Shown here: piece after piece, positions 41,826 to 53,560 of the stretch | Position numbering within the stretch: position 1 is the stretch's first letter | How the letters are laid out: every line of letters begins with the position of its first letter | Assembly (NCBI GenBank): GCA_039090855.1 | Contig: CM077013.1 | Span: forward strand, 136,421,240-136,485,239 | Origin: Macrothele yani | Taxonomy: Eukaryota > Arthropoda > Arachnida > Araneae > Macrothelidae | Direction: 5' to 3' | Length of the DNA: 64,000 nt | Made by a program: the position numbers and the translations under genes | Notes under the pieces: generated by a model | Database searches by the model: none | Told to the model about the DNA's origin: nothing | The model's input: the letters and a program-made list of their open reading frames with translations, nothing else

Positions 41826-42240
41826 GCACACACGCAATCACGTTCGATTCCAATTTACATTTTTTCTCCTCACTCGTCGTGTTCCACACACTTATTTTTC
41901 TCTCCCCCCGCACCCACGTTTCATCCCTATTTCTCTAAAACCTATTTCTGGCTCTTCTCCCATCACTCTCTTTCTCTCACGCTTTTCCTCTTGTCACTGT
42001 ACTTATCTTTCACTAATTCATTTTCGTTATCTTTCTCTCACTCTCTCCCGCGATTGGTCTATTGGTCCTTCACGCACCTTCTGCTAATTTCTATTTTCCA
42101 ACTCTAATATTCCCATTTTTTTTTCTCACTTCTATTTCAGCATTTTAGCTTCTCGTATCATCTGCTTCTCCCACTTCACTCTCCCTCTTGCTCCCCATAT
42201 CTGCTCACTTTTCTTTCCCTTTCTCTAAAAAGTGTCCTAT
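40850..42240. repeat. Pyrimidine-rich array with (CT)n tracts and higher-order units
   Basis: A unit of about 170-230 bp is repeated about five times: 'ttctgtcttattctctta', 'cttcctttcc.tgcttctt', 'ttccattcccttctca', 'gtccacttgtctaccgattc', then a (CT)n run of variable length. The plus strand is almost purely pyrimidine, giving a 446-codon Ser/Leu/Phe-rich open frame (40747-42087) that I do not consider a gene. Confidence 0.9.
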
Positions 42241-42462
42241 TTTAAGGACGTTCAGAAAAAAGATGAAATAGCACGATACATTAATTTAACGGGGTCCTGT
42301 TTTTATCTTTATTTCCTTGATACTCAACTTATTTGCGAACGTTCGTGGTTCAAAATCCCAAACCTAGAAATACACTAATTTCTTCAATTATTGAAAGTAC
42401 ATTTAATTGCTGTGAGTGTAAAATCTGCAAAATCTATGTTAAAATGAAGCATGTGTACTTAC
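42241..42462 (-). other. Intron sequence downstream of the elongase exon
   Basis: No repeat recognised. Confidence 0.4.
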
Positions 42463-42653
42463 TCTTGAGACGCAAAATAAATAGATAATGACACAGGCGA
42501 AGTTATAAGTAATCATCACATTGCGAAGATTATAAGGTTTACGGTTCTTCATATACGCTGGACCCAGGACTTTCACCACAAGGACATAAAGGCCACAGAG
42601 AACAAAAGGTGCAACATTATGACGAACCAAAAACCATGTGCGAAGCTCTGGGT
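42463..42653 (-). CDS. ELOVL-family fatty-acid elongase, second coding exon
   Basis: Very-long-chain fatty-acid elongases condense malonyl-CoA with acyl-CoA in the ER membrane. This 191-bp exon on minus has a good acceptor (ttcctttgcag) and a donor (gtaagtacac). In the frame set by the first exon it reads (D)PELRTWFLVRHN, a hydrophobic first transmembrane stretch (FVLCGLYVLVVKVLGP), MKNRKPYNLRNVMITYNF (the conserved family 'NRKPF.LR....YN' region) and a second hydrophobic run to CVSR. It begins at codon position 2 and ends on a codon boundary. The catalytic HxxHH exon is not found in the window, so the gene must continue elsewhere or its exons are unrecognised. Confidence 0.82.
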
Positions 42654-43079
42654 CTGCAAAGGAAGTTAAGAAGATAAGTAAATTTCCTTAATTTTATACA
42701 ATCGTGAAACAGTGATTTTTAATGCAGGTTTCTATTCATACAAAATTGAAATGTATTTGCGTGGAATATAAAAACGATATTTTTCTAAAGGGTATCCAAT
42801 AATGAACAACAGACTTTAAGTTACACCGAGCAGTTTCTAATATTTTTTGCCTAAATTGAATTCTATATCGTCAGGTGGATTATTTGCGAGATGTAACGTC
42901 ATAAATGTGTAATTTGCCGGCCCAATAGTTTTACACCAATGTGCCATTACATTATCACCACCCCAGCATACAGAAATGAGTGCGCCTGGACTCTGAACGG
43001 TGGCGCATGTGAAGTTCACATAGCAGTATATATACAACCCGAGGACCCGCTTTCGGTTAGTAGAGTGTTCGGAGTCAGA

Positions 43080-44095
43080 ATGGGGAAAGCTGCCGAGTTA
43101 TCGGAGTTCGATGAAGGACAAAATTGTGATGACACGGTGCCTCGGAACTACAATCTCAGAAACGGTGTGGGTTGTTCACGTTCCGCTGTAGTGAGTACGT
43201 ATCAAAAGTGGTGCACAGATGGCCAAAAGACGAACCGTCGTCCGCAGCTCATTCATGCCATAGGGGAGCGGAGACTGTCGCGCGTTGTCCACAGCGACAG
43301 CACAACCACAGTGCGACAAATCACCATCAGCTACAACACCGGTGATCAGGGTAATGTGTCCGCAGCATACGGTTCATCGCAGACTTCTGCGCATGTGACT
43401 GCGTAGCCCAAGACCGAGCAGAGTCCCCATGCTCACTGCACGTCATCGCCAACAACAAAGCTTGAAATGGGCCCAACATCATCAAGATTGGACCGTGGAT
43501 GATTGAAAAAAGTGTCCTGATCTGACGAATCAAGATTCCTGGTGCATCATGAAGATGGCCGAGCGCGGATACGCCGATTACCAACGGAGGCTATGGCACC
43601 TGGATGCACTGTTGGGCGGAAACAGGCCAGCGGCGGCGGTGTCATGCTGTGGGGTGATGTTATCTTGGGACACTTTAGGCCCCATTATCCCAACAGCACA
43701 ATCCCTGACAGCTGTCAGGTATCTGAACATCGTTGCGGACCAAGTTCACCCATTCATGGAAACTGTGTTCCCTGTTGGTGATGGCCATTACCAACAGGAA
43801 AATGTGCCATTCCATACTGCCAGAATCGACAAAGAGTGTGATTCGGGAAACATGCTGGTGACTTTCTGTTAATGCCCAGGCCTCCAAATGTATCTGACAC
43901 GGACCCAATCGAACATTTGTGGTTCAACTTGGAAAAACGGGTTCGCGCTGCATCATCACAACCCCAAAATGTACGGGAACTGCAGGACCTGCTGTTGACA
44001 TTATGGTACCAAATACCCCAGTATACCTTTTGCCACCTTATCGAATCAATGCCTCGCCGAGTGGCCGCTGTTTTACGGGCTAAATGGGGTCCTAG
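43080..44095 (+). pseudogene. Tc1-like transposase, decayed
   Basis: MGKAAELSEFDEGQNCDDTV (N-terminus), a HTH segment SRSAVVSTYQKWCTDGQ, a frameshifted middle, HHEDGRARIRRLPTEAM after a lost first-Asp motif, GPIIPTAQSLTAVRYLNIVA, YQQENVPFHTARID (second Asp changed to Glu), then DPIEHLWFNLEKRVRAASSQ (Glu) and RRVAAVLRAKWG. The right end is cut by the insertion at 44096. Confidence 0.8.
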
Positions 44096-45452
<1,357 letters not shown>

Positions 45453-45503
45453 GGTTCTACAACTTATTGGGTAGGTGGTCATAATATCTGGCTGATCGGT
45501 GTA

Positions 45504-45947
45504 AGTGCCTACAATTTACACATTTACGACGTTATATTTTGCCGACCAAGCATTTTCCCTTCCTTTCATTTCAGAGAGTTTACCTAAAATTAATAGAATA
45601 AAGAAAAAGTAATTTAAATGCGTCACTCATCCGTGAAACGGCTGAAGATTTATAATTCAAGGAGAAACAAGGGCAGCCGCTTCTGTGTTTTGAAAATCAG
45701 CACACAATTCATCCTTAAACTTTTTAATATCAAAAGCTCCTTATTTCTAGAATTTAAAACAATATTCAGAATAATTGGGTATCACCCTTCTCTTTCCAAA
45801 TGTGTCGTTGTAAGCGTATTTTGGCTTCACACCAACGTGTGCCATGCAAACGCATGGAAATAGAATTTGCTGGATGACGTGGGTAGGTTCGAGTTCTGAG
45901 CGCGCTCCCTCCAGGTATCGTTTCCTGAGGAATCTTTCTCTTTTGCT
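45504..45947. other. Unassigned intronic sequence
   Basis: Nothing recognisable. Confidence 0.4.
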
Positions 45948-46426
45948 TGTGACGTACATACCTCAGAGGTGACGCACATGTAAAGACGAGAAATAGTAGT
46001 GATACGTTCTTATCGGTGCAGCCTAAATGGGAAAACATTCGGCTCCGGAGCAGAAGAATGTGGTTTGGAAACCGCCACCGGCAAAATTTCAGGGTTTACA
46101 TTGGTTCCGAAACGTAAAAATGCATCCACTGGCCGTTTGGTTCTCCGAAAAATGTGTGATGCTTCTTCCACACATCATCTGGATTTAGTGGGAATTCCTT
46201 CTACAGAGAGTTTACTTTGAGCATGGTTTGTCGGCTGACCCGAAAACCTGCGACTCTCTTCTCAATAGGGATATACATATGTACCTAGCTCAGAGGTGAC
46301 GCACATATTAATACGGCAAGTAGCAGTGATAAATCCTTCCCGGAGTAGCTTAAATGGGAAACGATCAGACTCCGGAGCAAAAGGATGTGGGTTCGAGTCT
46401 TTCCACCGACGAATTTGTGTTTCACA
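45948..46426 (+). mobile_element. TRIM-like element, degraded third variant
   Basis: 5' LTR about 45948-46100 (tgtgacgtacatacctcaga to gggtttaca), a PBS-like ttggttccgaaac next to it, a body matching the 25.7 kb element ('ccactggccgtttggttctc', 'aaaaatgtgtgatgctt'), and a second LTR about 46268-46426 (to tttgtgtttcaca). Each LTR has a tRNA-like core (for example tagcttaaatgggaaa and gggttcgagtcttt). The flanks tgct and tact may be a decayed 4-bp duplication. Confidence 0.7.
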
Positions 46427-46544
46427 TACTCCAGATGTCTTAGGTCATCAGCAAATCCAGATTGGTTTTCCTGATTTAGAGCATGTCAATCAATTAGCCA
46501 TTGCGTTCGATGATCTTCTCATTGTGAAGCACAGTGAAAATGGG

Positions 46545-46618
46545 AGATGGAGCAGTAATTTTCCCTGCAGAGTATGATCCAGGAACTTGCCAACAACAAT
46601 AAAGAAGTGGGTTTAAAA
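46545..46618 (+). pseudogene. RTE-like RT fragment
   Basis: Reads MIQELANNNKEVGLKM, matching MIQELADKSKEVGLKI at about 62020-62070. It is fused directly to the Tc1 fragment that follows. Confidence 0.6.
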
Positions 46619-46619
46619 A

Positions 46620-46938
46620 TGATCTTATTCGCAATGGTGCCATTTCTCCAAACACGATACACTTTAACCACAGCAGCAGGCGAACAGTTCACAAACTGCG
46701 ATGTTTCAGAAATACCGCTATCCTTAGTTCGAAAGCCGATAATCATCCCTTTTTGCAAATCTGATAAATCGCTCCTTTTATCCATGACAGCAAAGAGTGA
46801 TATGTTTTCAGAATGCCTGCAGCACACCTTATATACCCATCAAGCCAGCTCATGACACGTGCCTTCTTTCATTGGCTAAGCGCTGTTGACGTCAAATGTA
46901 GGAGGTAGTGGTCACAGTAATGTGACTCGATTGTGTAT
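46620..46938 (-). pseudogene. Tc1-like element fragment (N-terminal end and TIR)
   Basis: On minus: the terminal repeat (tacacaatcgagtcacatta) at 46938, then MDKRSDLSDLQKGMIIGFRT with an intact start and KVYRVWRNGTIANKI. Same family as 16600-17822 and 54247-55467. The remainder is missing. Confidence 0.8.
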
Positions 46939-47139
46939 TAAAATGTGAAAATTAATAATTAAATATAACCTTTAAAGAGAGAGAGAAAAAGGAAGACTAA
47001 GCGCGTTCAAAATGTCCCTTTCTCTGAACTAGTAAGCGGTAACACTGCAAAAGTAAATCTCTATACAGATTAAGAACAGGAGAAAAAAAAATGTCGTCCC
47101 ACTCTCTCATACAAACACGTAAACACACCCTCACCACAC
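46939..47139. other. Unassigned intronic sequence
   Basis: A short GA-rich stretch near 46976-46990; otherwise nothing recognisable. Confidence 0.4.
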
Positions 47140-47372
47140 TGCATACATTTGTGGTTCGACTTGGAAAAGCGAGTACGCGCTAAATCACCACCACCACGAA
47201 ATGTACGGGAACTGGAGGACCTGCTGTTGACATTATGGTATCAGATACCCCAGGATATCTATCGCCACTTCATCGAATCGATGTCTCGCCGAGTGGCCGT
47301 TGTTTTGCGGGTTAAAGGGGGTGCTACATCTTGTTAGGAAGGTGGTCATAATGTAATGTCTCATCGGTATAT
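47140..47372 (+). pseudogene. Tc1-like transposase C-terminal fragment with TIR
   Basis: WFDLEKRVRAKSPPPRNVRE then LLLTLWYQIPQDIYRHFIES and RRVAVVLRVKGGATSC, followed by the terminal repeat 'ggtggtcataatgtaatg'. Same family as 42932-45503. Confidence 0.8.
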
Positions 47373-47533
47373 GTTTTCTTGAAAATGAAATTTTGATTTT
47401 CAAGATTTGGTGGCAAGTTGAATTTTTTATATCCAGAGGAGAAAAAATAGAACAGAATTTAATGCACGATACGGAGAGGAAAATAGTCCAAGAATATGCA
47501 TTGTCTTTGGAAATTCATATTTTACAAGACAAC

Positions 47534-48118
47534 TACAACGAAGTAAATTTCTCCGTCATTTTTGTCCACGCCGGGGCTCGAACCCGGGTCCTCATTCCGG
47601 AATAGGTCGCTCTACCAATTGAGCTACGCGGACGTTCGTTCTGGCTGCTATCTGCCTTTATGTCGTGTGCGTCCTGCTGGCAGGTATGTCACATCTCTCC
47701 CCCCCCGAAAGAGGACCGGGGCATGGCCCCCGGGTCATCCGTGACCGTGAATCGTCGTAGGCAGCCATCCGCTGTAGAACGTGCACTTGAGAACTCCCAG
47801 TCGATCTGGTGTGTGGTATGCAACATCACACATTTTTATTTTTCAAAGCGCTGGAGAAGGGATTCTCTGATTTTTCCTATCTCGCGATGTGGAAAGAACA
47901 TCACACCATTGCGAGATCTTGAACGGCCGAATCATCCGGAAAGTTCGGGCGCCATTATAACGAAGTAAATTTCTCCGTCATTTTTCGTCTACGCCGGGGC
48001 TCGAACCCGGGTCCCGTCAATCCGGAATAAGTCGCTCTACCAATTGAGCTACGCGGACGTTTGTTCTGAATGATATCTGCCTTTATGTCGTGTGCGTCCT
48101 GCTGGCAGGTACGTCACA
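47534..48118 (-). mobile_element. Complete TRIM-like element with tRNA-like LTRs, TSD CAAC
   Basis: On minus: 5' LTR 48118-47956 (tgtgacgtacctgcc to cttcgttata), PBS TGGCGCCCGAAC at 47954-47943, a body of about 230 bp, a G-rich purine tract (ggggggggagaga) just above 47693, and 3' LTR 47693-47534. CAAC flanks both sides (47530-47533 and 48119-48122). The T-arm here is a perfect 5-bp stem in one LTR (ccggg/cccgg). It lies in the first intron of the elongase gene, about 130 bp from exon 1. Confidence 0.88.
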
Positions 48119-48248
48119 CAACGGACGCTTGTTCTTAAAATCCCCCAATTTTAAAGCATCAACTGCTTGTTTTAAATGGCCCTAGTGGAGAAATGAGGCA
48201 TAAAAATATTCATGATATACATATTAAGTATTCATTTGAAATATTTAC

Positions 48249-48350
48249 CTCCTTCGTAGAAATAGTTTTGGAGCTCTTGCCAAAAAGTAAGATTTTCTGT
48301 TTCCATGATTTTCTGTCACCTACTTCACCCAGATGTGTCACTGGCAATCT
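48249..48350 (-). CDS. ELOVL-family elongase, first coding exon (5' UTR plus 58 nt CDS)
   Basis: On minus, an acceptor (ttatcatctgtttgcag) opens an exon whose ATG is at 48304-48306. It encodes METENLTFWQELQNYFYEG plus the first base of the next codon, and ends at a gtaaat donor. The split codon G|AC joins exactly to the exon at 42653, giving Asp before PELRTWFLV, as in family N-termini where 'DPR..WFL' precedes the first membrane segment. The 44 bases above the ATG are 5' UTR. At least one further non-coding exon must lie upstream, outside the recognised features. Confidence 0.75.
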
Positions 48351-48453
48351 CTGCAAACAGATGATAAACCTGAAAGCGAAAAAAATTATCAAATTTAAAA
48401 ATGCAATCCATTTCTTATAGTGAGCACAATTTGGAGGGTTTTTTTATATGTTT

Positions 48454-49773
48454 TACAAAGGCCGTTCCATAAAATTCTAAGAGTAATTTTTTCGAGTTGG
48501 CAACAGTGAGAAGGGGGAAATAACCACGCAGACAACTAACTGAATTAAGGAAGTATATATGGCAACAGTCATTAGCCGTGGCAGACGATTCTGGTTTTTT
48601 TATTGCGCAGTTGTTTAAAGTACGTCTGCATTTCGCCATACAGCAATGGAAATGAGGTATTCAGAGTTAAGAAGTGAAATGCGTTTTTGACAAACTTTTG
48701 CTATCGTTTGGGTAAAACGACTCCAGAAACAGTTGATTTAATGAAAAAGACTTACAAAGATAAATGTTTGGGTGAGTCAACAATTTTTAGATGGCACCAT
48801 GATTTCAAGAAAGGGTGTTTGTCTTCAGAACCCGTTCCTAGGCCTGGTCGACCTGAAAGTGTTGTAAAGGAGCGTATTGTTAACACTGTTTGGGCAATAC
48901 TGCAATATGATCGACGAATGACGTTTGAAGACGTAGCGGCGTTAACAAATATTTCAAAAAACGCATTTACGCAACAAGTTACTGTTCAATCGTATGTGTT
49001 TCGGATGGGTATCTCATCACCTGACGTGAGAACAATTGTTAACCACAGTTCAGTTATGTCATGAGTGAAAACAAATAATTGCCAAGAATCCAAACTTTCT
49101 AAATACAGTAATAACTGCCGATGAAACATGGGTTCACTATTTCGACCCCCTCACGGAGCGCGAAACGACTGTCTGGAAATACACGGGCTCGCCTCCTCCG
49201 AAAGAGTCCACCAAACCAAATCGGCTGGTAAGGTGATAATGATAATTTTCTTTGATCATAAAGGTGTAGCCTACCAGTACGTCTTTCCTCCACAAATTAC
49301 CGTCAATGCTGAGTATTACATATCAGTCTTGAAAAGTTTGCGATGACACATGTCGATTAAACGACCGGAACTAGTGGACAAGTGGACCCTACACCATCAT
49401 AACGCCCGCCCGCATGTACCTGCTTGTGTTCAAAAGTTTCTTACGAAATGCGATATTGAAATTATGCCACAGTCTGCCTACAGTCCTGAGCTCACCCCGT
49501 GCGATTTCTGGTTGTTTCCAACAATGAAGGATATGTTCCGTGCCTCAACATTCAACACAAATGCTGACGTTATTCAAGCTGTACATGGGTCGCTAAAGCA
49601 GCTTCCACAAAATGCCTTCGCCACATGCTTTGAAAAGTGGACTGAACGTTGGGACCGTTGCATATGTCATCCGAGGGAAGATACTTTGAGAAAGAATAAC
49701 ATATATTTTGCTGTACCTATATTTCTTCATTTTCTGTGATTTTACTCTCAGTTTTTATGGAACGGCCTTTGTA
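48454..49773 (+). mobile_element. Mariner transposon
   Basis: Ends tacaaaggccgttccataaa at 48454 and, inverted, 'tttttatggaacggcctttgta' at 49752-49773, with TA at each edge. 1.32 kb. Confidence 0.9.
48660..49739 (+). pseudogene. Mariner transposase with a damaged catalytic centre
   Basis: The first part is open to 49064: FCYRLGKTTPETVDLM, STIFRWHHDFKKG (first HTH), PRPGRPESVVKE, DRRMTFEDVAALTNISKNAF (second HTH). Then TADETWVHYFDPLTERET (first Asp), PPPKESTKPNRLV followed by stops, a short piece with YISVLKSLR, and a last open piece with HHHNARPHVPAC, where the second catalytic Asp is replaced by His, and SPELTPCDFWLFPTMKDMF (third Asp). It ends at 49739. Confidence 0.85.
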
Positions 49774-49854
49774 TTATCATTAGAAAAATTATTATTGAAT
49801 GAACAACATGTACCACATAAAATCAAAAAAATTTTAGAAACCATAAATTTTCGC

Positions 49855-49885
<31 letters not shown>

Positions 49886-50039
49886 ATCTCACATCTTGAA
49901 ATTAGATTTCGTACAATGCTTCATTCAGTGTTTTACTTAACATAATTTTTTATTATGTTTTGAAGTGAAAAAATTTAAGAGGTACGCTTCGGTTTCTTGC
50001 AAGTTCCAGCACAGTGACATTGTAAACTGACTACATCAT
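49774..50039. other. Unassigned sequence with a T-run
   Basis: T-rich at 49864-49884; nothing else. Confidence 0.4.
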
Positions 50040-50195
50040 ATGGCGTAGGTGACGTACTACTAAGATGACGAATGAGTCCAATTGGGAATGAAGAAGTGGT
50101 AAGTCTACCGGCGTAGTTCGACTGGGAGAACAACCGCTCCTGAGCAGGATGATTTGGGATCGAATATCACCACCAGCAAAAAGTTATACGTTGTA
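50040..50195 (+). repeat. Degraded LTR-like piece of the TRIM family
   Basis: 'ggtgacgtactactaagatg' and 'gcgtagttcgactgggagaa', then 'gctcctgagcaggatgattt', keep the LTR and tRNA-like order. No PBS or second LTR. Confidence 0.5.
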
Positions 50196-50694
50196 ACACA
50201 AACATGAGCAGTAAGAACGGGCACAGAATCCACGTCTTGCGAACTGGATTAGTACAATGACACGTAAGTGCGAGAAATCAGAAGCAGTGGTCCTGGAAAA
50301 TGCTAAAACTTTTGTGTTTTGGGCAATGAAAATTGCATGTCCTAAATCCTAAGCAACGAAATTCGTTGCCCAACGCTGCTATCACGACAACGATATACGG
50401 TTAGTTGCAAAGTAATGCAGTTCCAGTAAACATAGATGTCTGAGAGGGGTAAATGATTAAAGCTCTGTAGCGATCAGTTATGTCGGGTCATAGCACCACC
50501 GAGTGGACATTTCTGCCTAAAGCCTCAAGCTCTGTTTTGGCACTGGATGTGTTGATAAGATCTCCACGGAAGATTAGATTTCGTACAATGCTTCACCGCA
50601 CAGCCAAGGCTTGTTTCGTAGAACTAAATCTCGGACTATATCCTAACATTTGTTATGTTCATGACATGCCTACGATATTTTCAAAAAACATTTT
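50196..50694. other. Unassigned sequence
   Basis: Nothing recognisable. Confidence 0.4.
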
Positions 50695-50905
50695 TTTTAT
50701 TGGAGGTTTAACGACCACCGTAAGCAATTCAGTGGGCTATAAGCTGTCGCCCGTCCATAATTTACGACCACTGGCTCCAGGGAAGGGAGAGAACCAGTGC
50801 AGTAAGACAAACACAACATCCATGATTCACGGGATTTGAACCCGGACCCATCTCGGACGAATGATCAGAAGCCATCGCTTAGACCACTGGTTCATAAATC
50901 CCCGC
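50695..50905 (-). mobile_element. tRNA-headed SINE (standard body)
   Basis: Body phrases 'ggaggtttaacgaccacc', 'agggaagggagagaacca' and the head 'gggatttgaacccggacc', 'cgcttagaccactggt'. T-run at 50691-50698 is the tail on plus. Confidence 0.82.
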
Positions 50906-50924
50906 ATAGACAGCAGTAACAAGG

Positions 50925-51568
50925 TAGGTGACAGATAAACCACCAGATGAGTGTCTCGACTCTACACTAAGGTGGAGATTGACCACCAGATGAGTGTGTA
51001 GACTTTACACTAAGGTGGAGATTGACCACCAGATGAGTGTGTAGACTCTAAACTAAGGTGGAGATTGACCACCAGATGAGTGTGTAGACTCTACACTAAG
51101 GTAGAGATAGACCACCATATGAATGTGAAGACTCTAGACTAATATAGACCACCAGATGAATGTAAAGACTCTAGACTACGATAGACCACCAGGTGAGTGT
51201 GTTGACTCTACACTAAGATGGACATAGACCACCAGATGAATGAAAGGACTTTAGACTAAGATAGAACACCAGGTGAGTGCGTTGACTCTACACTAAGATG
51301 GACATAGACCACCAGATGAGTATTCTAAACTCTAGACTAAGATAGATATAGACCAGCAAATGAATATCTAGACTCTTGGCTAAGATGGATATAGACCACC
51401 AGATGAATATCTACATTATTGACTAAGATGAATATAGACCACCAGATGAATATCTACATTGTTGACTAAGATGAATATAGATCACCAGATGAATATCTAC
51501 ATTATTGACTAAGATGAATATAGACCACCAGATGAACATCTAGACTCTAGATGAAGATAGATACAGAT
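50925..51568. repeat. Satellite array, block 1 (about 41-45 bp units)
   Basis: About 14 units beginning gaccaccagatgagtgtgta or variants. Units change gradually along the array (for example 'gtgtagactctacac' to 'atctacattattgac'). Confidence 0.9.
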
Positions 51569-51820
51569 CAGGGCTGTCGCGAGGGTGGGGCGAGAGGGGC
51601 GGTCTCTTCGGGCGCCGCGAGGCTCCCCTTTTACGTATTACATTATGAGAGTCGAGCTGAGAACGTAAAAAAAATTCTTATTTTCAGATTTCCTGGCTTT
51701 TCTATGAAATGTTATGCAAAAATATTCCAGAAAATCGTTAGTGCTCAAATTCTTTTTTGATTGCCTTTACATTACATTCTCACAAAATATTCACTTTCAA
51801 AAAGTGGATTTGGATTTATT

Positions 51821-52318
51821 TATTAAGGCATGGCCAATCCAAGAGGCATGTGCCTAACGGGGTAGTGTGCCTTGGGTGGGAGTCTTTCTGAAGGGTTTTG
51901 GGTCTTATTCAGGTTACATCTGAATTCGGTTACAAGGTAAATATCTGCCGTGTTACAACGGCTGGGATGATACGGCAGCTATGCAACGTGAAAACCTTAT
52001 ATTTTTTCCTTATATAAAAATACAAGTATTTTTTGAGTACCCGTAATTGAAAATAACCAAGTTATAATATTTTTTATTGCCTATAAATTTCAGACCTGTA
52101 GGTTTTATTAACGTTACAAACTACAACGTTCACAATATATTCAAAAATGAGCTACCGAAACTTCATTCAATTAAAACCTAATTTGTAATATTATATCAAT
52201 TCCCATGATTGGCTTCGCCTTAGTTGCAAAATGCCATTGAAGGAATATGAGAGTAGCTAAATATGGTTCAACCCCTTTAATATTGCATAATACCTCTTGA
52301 GTTGGCCATGCCTTAATA
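51821..52318. mobile_element. MITE-like element nested in the hAT-like insert
   Basis: tattaaggcatggccaatcc at 51821 is mirrored by 'gagttggccatgccttaata' ending at 52318; arms are about 27 bp. No coding content. Confidence 0.72.
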
Positions 52319-52324
52319 ATTTGG

Positions 52325-52690
52325 AAGAAAGAGGCTAAAATGTCGGAGGCATTTGAAATGTGGTTATGGAGAAGAATGGAAAAAATAAAGTGGATTGAAA
52401 GAATTACCAATGATGAAGTGTTGCAAAGAGCTGAGGAAGAAAGGAATATTCTAAAGACCATAAGAAAAAGAAAATATAACTGGATAGGACATGTGTTAAG
52501 AGGAGACAGCTTATTGAAAAGAATGACAGAAGAGAAAATTGAAGGAAAGCGACCAAGAGGAAGGAGACGACTAATGATGCTTGATGATATCATGGACACA
52601 AGAAGCTATCAAGTAATGAAGGAGGAAACAAGGGTCAGAGGAAACTGGAGGAAGAGAACTTGTTGAGTTGCCGTTGAACCTGTCAAAAGA
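52325..52690 (+). pseudogene. LINE C-terminal fragment
   Basis: EAFEMWLWRRMEKIKWIERI, then KRKYNWIGHVLRGDSLLKRM and RPRGRRRLMMLDDIMDTRSY. This is the conserved region after the RT in many invertebrate LINEs (W.RR..KI.W.....N..V, NWIGH.LR, GRGR....LDD). It begins immediately after the MITE and lacks the RT. A different lineage from the copies at 61.7 kb. Confidence 0.8.
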
Positions 52691-52842
52691 CAGAACACTG
52701 ATGATGAATACCTTTAAATGTTTGTTATTTTGCGTTCCTTTGTTGCATTCTATCATGAATTTAAAACTTAGGATTGCCTTTCTCTAAGTGGGGGGCTTTT
52801 TGAATCTCGCATTGGGCGCTTACGGCCGAAGCGACGGCTCTG

Positions 52843-53560
52843 ATGCAGACCATCAGATGAGTATCTGCATTCTTGACGAAGACGGAGTTAGGCCACCAGA
52901 TGAGTATGTAAACTCCAGATGTATACAGACCACCAGATGAGTATGTAAACTCCAGATGTATACAGACCACCAGATGAGTATGTAAACTCCAGATGTATAC
53001 AGACCACCAGATGAGTATGTAAACTCCAGATGTATACAGACCACCAGATGAGTATGTAAACTCCAGATGTATACAGACCACCAGATGAGTATGTAAACTC
53101 CAGATGTATGCAGACCACCAGATGAGTATGTAAACTCCAGATGTATACAGACCACCAGATGAGTATGTAAACTCCAGATGTATACAGACCACCAGATGAG
53201 TATGTAAACTCCAGATGTATACAGACCACCAGATGAGTATGTAAACTCAAGATGTATACAGACCACCAGATGGGTATGTAAACTCCAGATGTATGCAGAC
53301 CACCAGATGGGTATGTAAACTCCAGATGTATACAGACCACAAGATGGGCATGTAAACTCCAGATGTATACAGACCACCAGATGAGTATGTAAACTCCAGA
53401 TGTATACAGACCACCAGATGGGTATGTAAACTCCAGATGTATACAGACCACAAGATGGGCATGTAAACTCCAGATGTATACAGACCACAAGATGGGCATG
53501 TAAACTCCAGATGTATACAGACCACCAGATGAATATCTAGACTCCAGACTAAGATGGATG
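52843..53560. repeat. Satellite array, block 2 (37-bp units)
   Basis: About 17 near-identical units (gaccaccagatgagtatgta, then aactccagatgtataca). All three minus frames stay open for up to 211 codons because the unit has no stop in that orientation. I reject these as genes. Confidence 0.93.

Larger units (their letters stand above)
51569..52842. mobile_element. hAT-like insert inside the satellite
   Basis: Left end cagggctgtcgcgaggg; inverted right end cagagccgtcgcttcgg. Flanking octamers atacagat and atgcagac differ at two sites and could be an 8-bp duplication or simply satellite sequence. It carries a smaller inverted-repeat element and a LINE fragment. Confidence 0.68.

Noticed and set aside
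40747..42087. 446-codon open frame
   Set aside because: It is a translation of pyrimidine-rich repeats (Ser, Leu, Phe); no domain, no start context, and the frame depends on microsatellites.
52843..53560. CRISPR-like array
   Set aside because: Units are contiguous with no unique spacers, and the context is a eukaryotic satellite.
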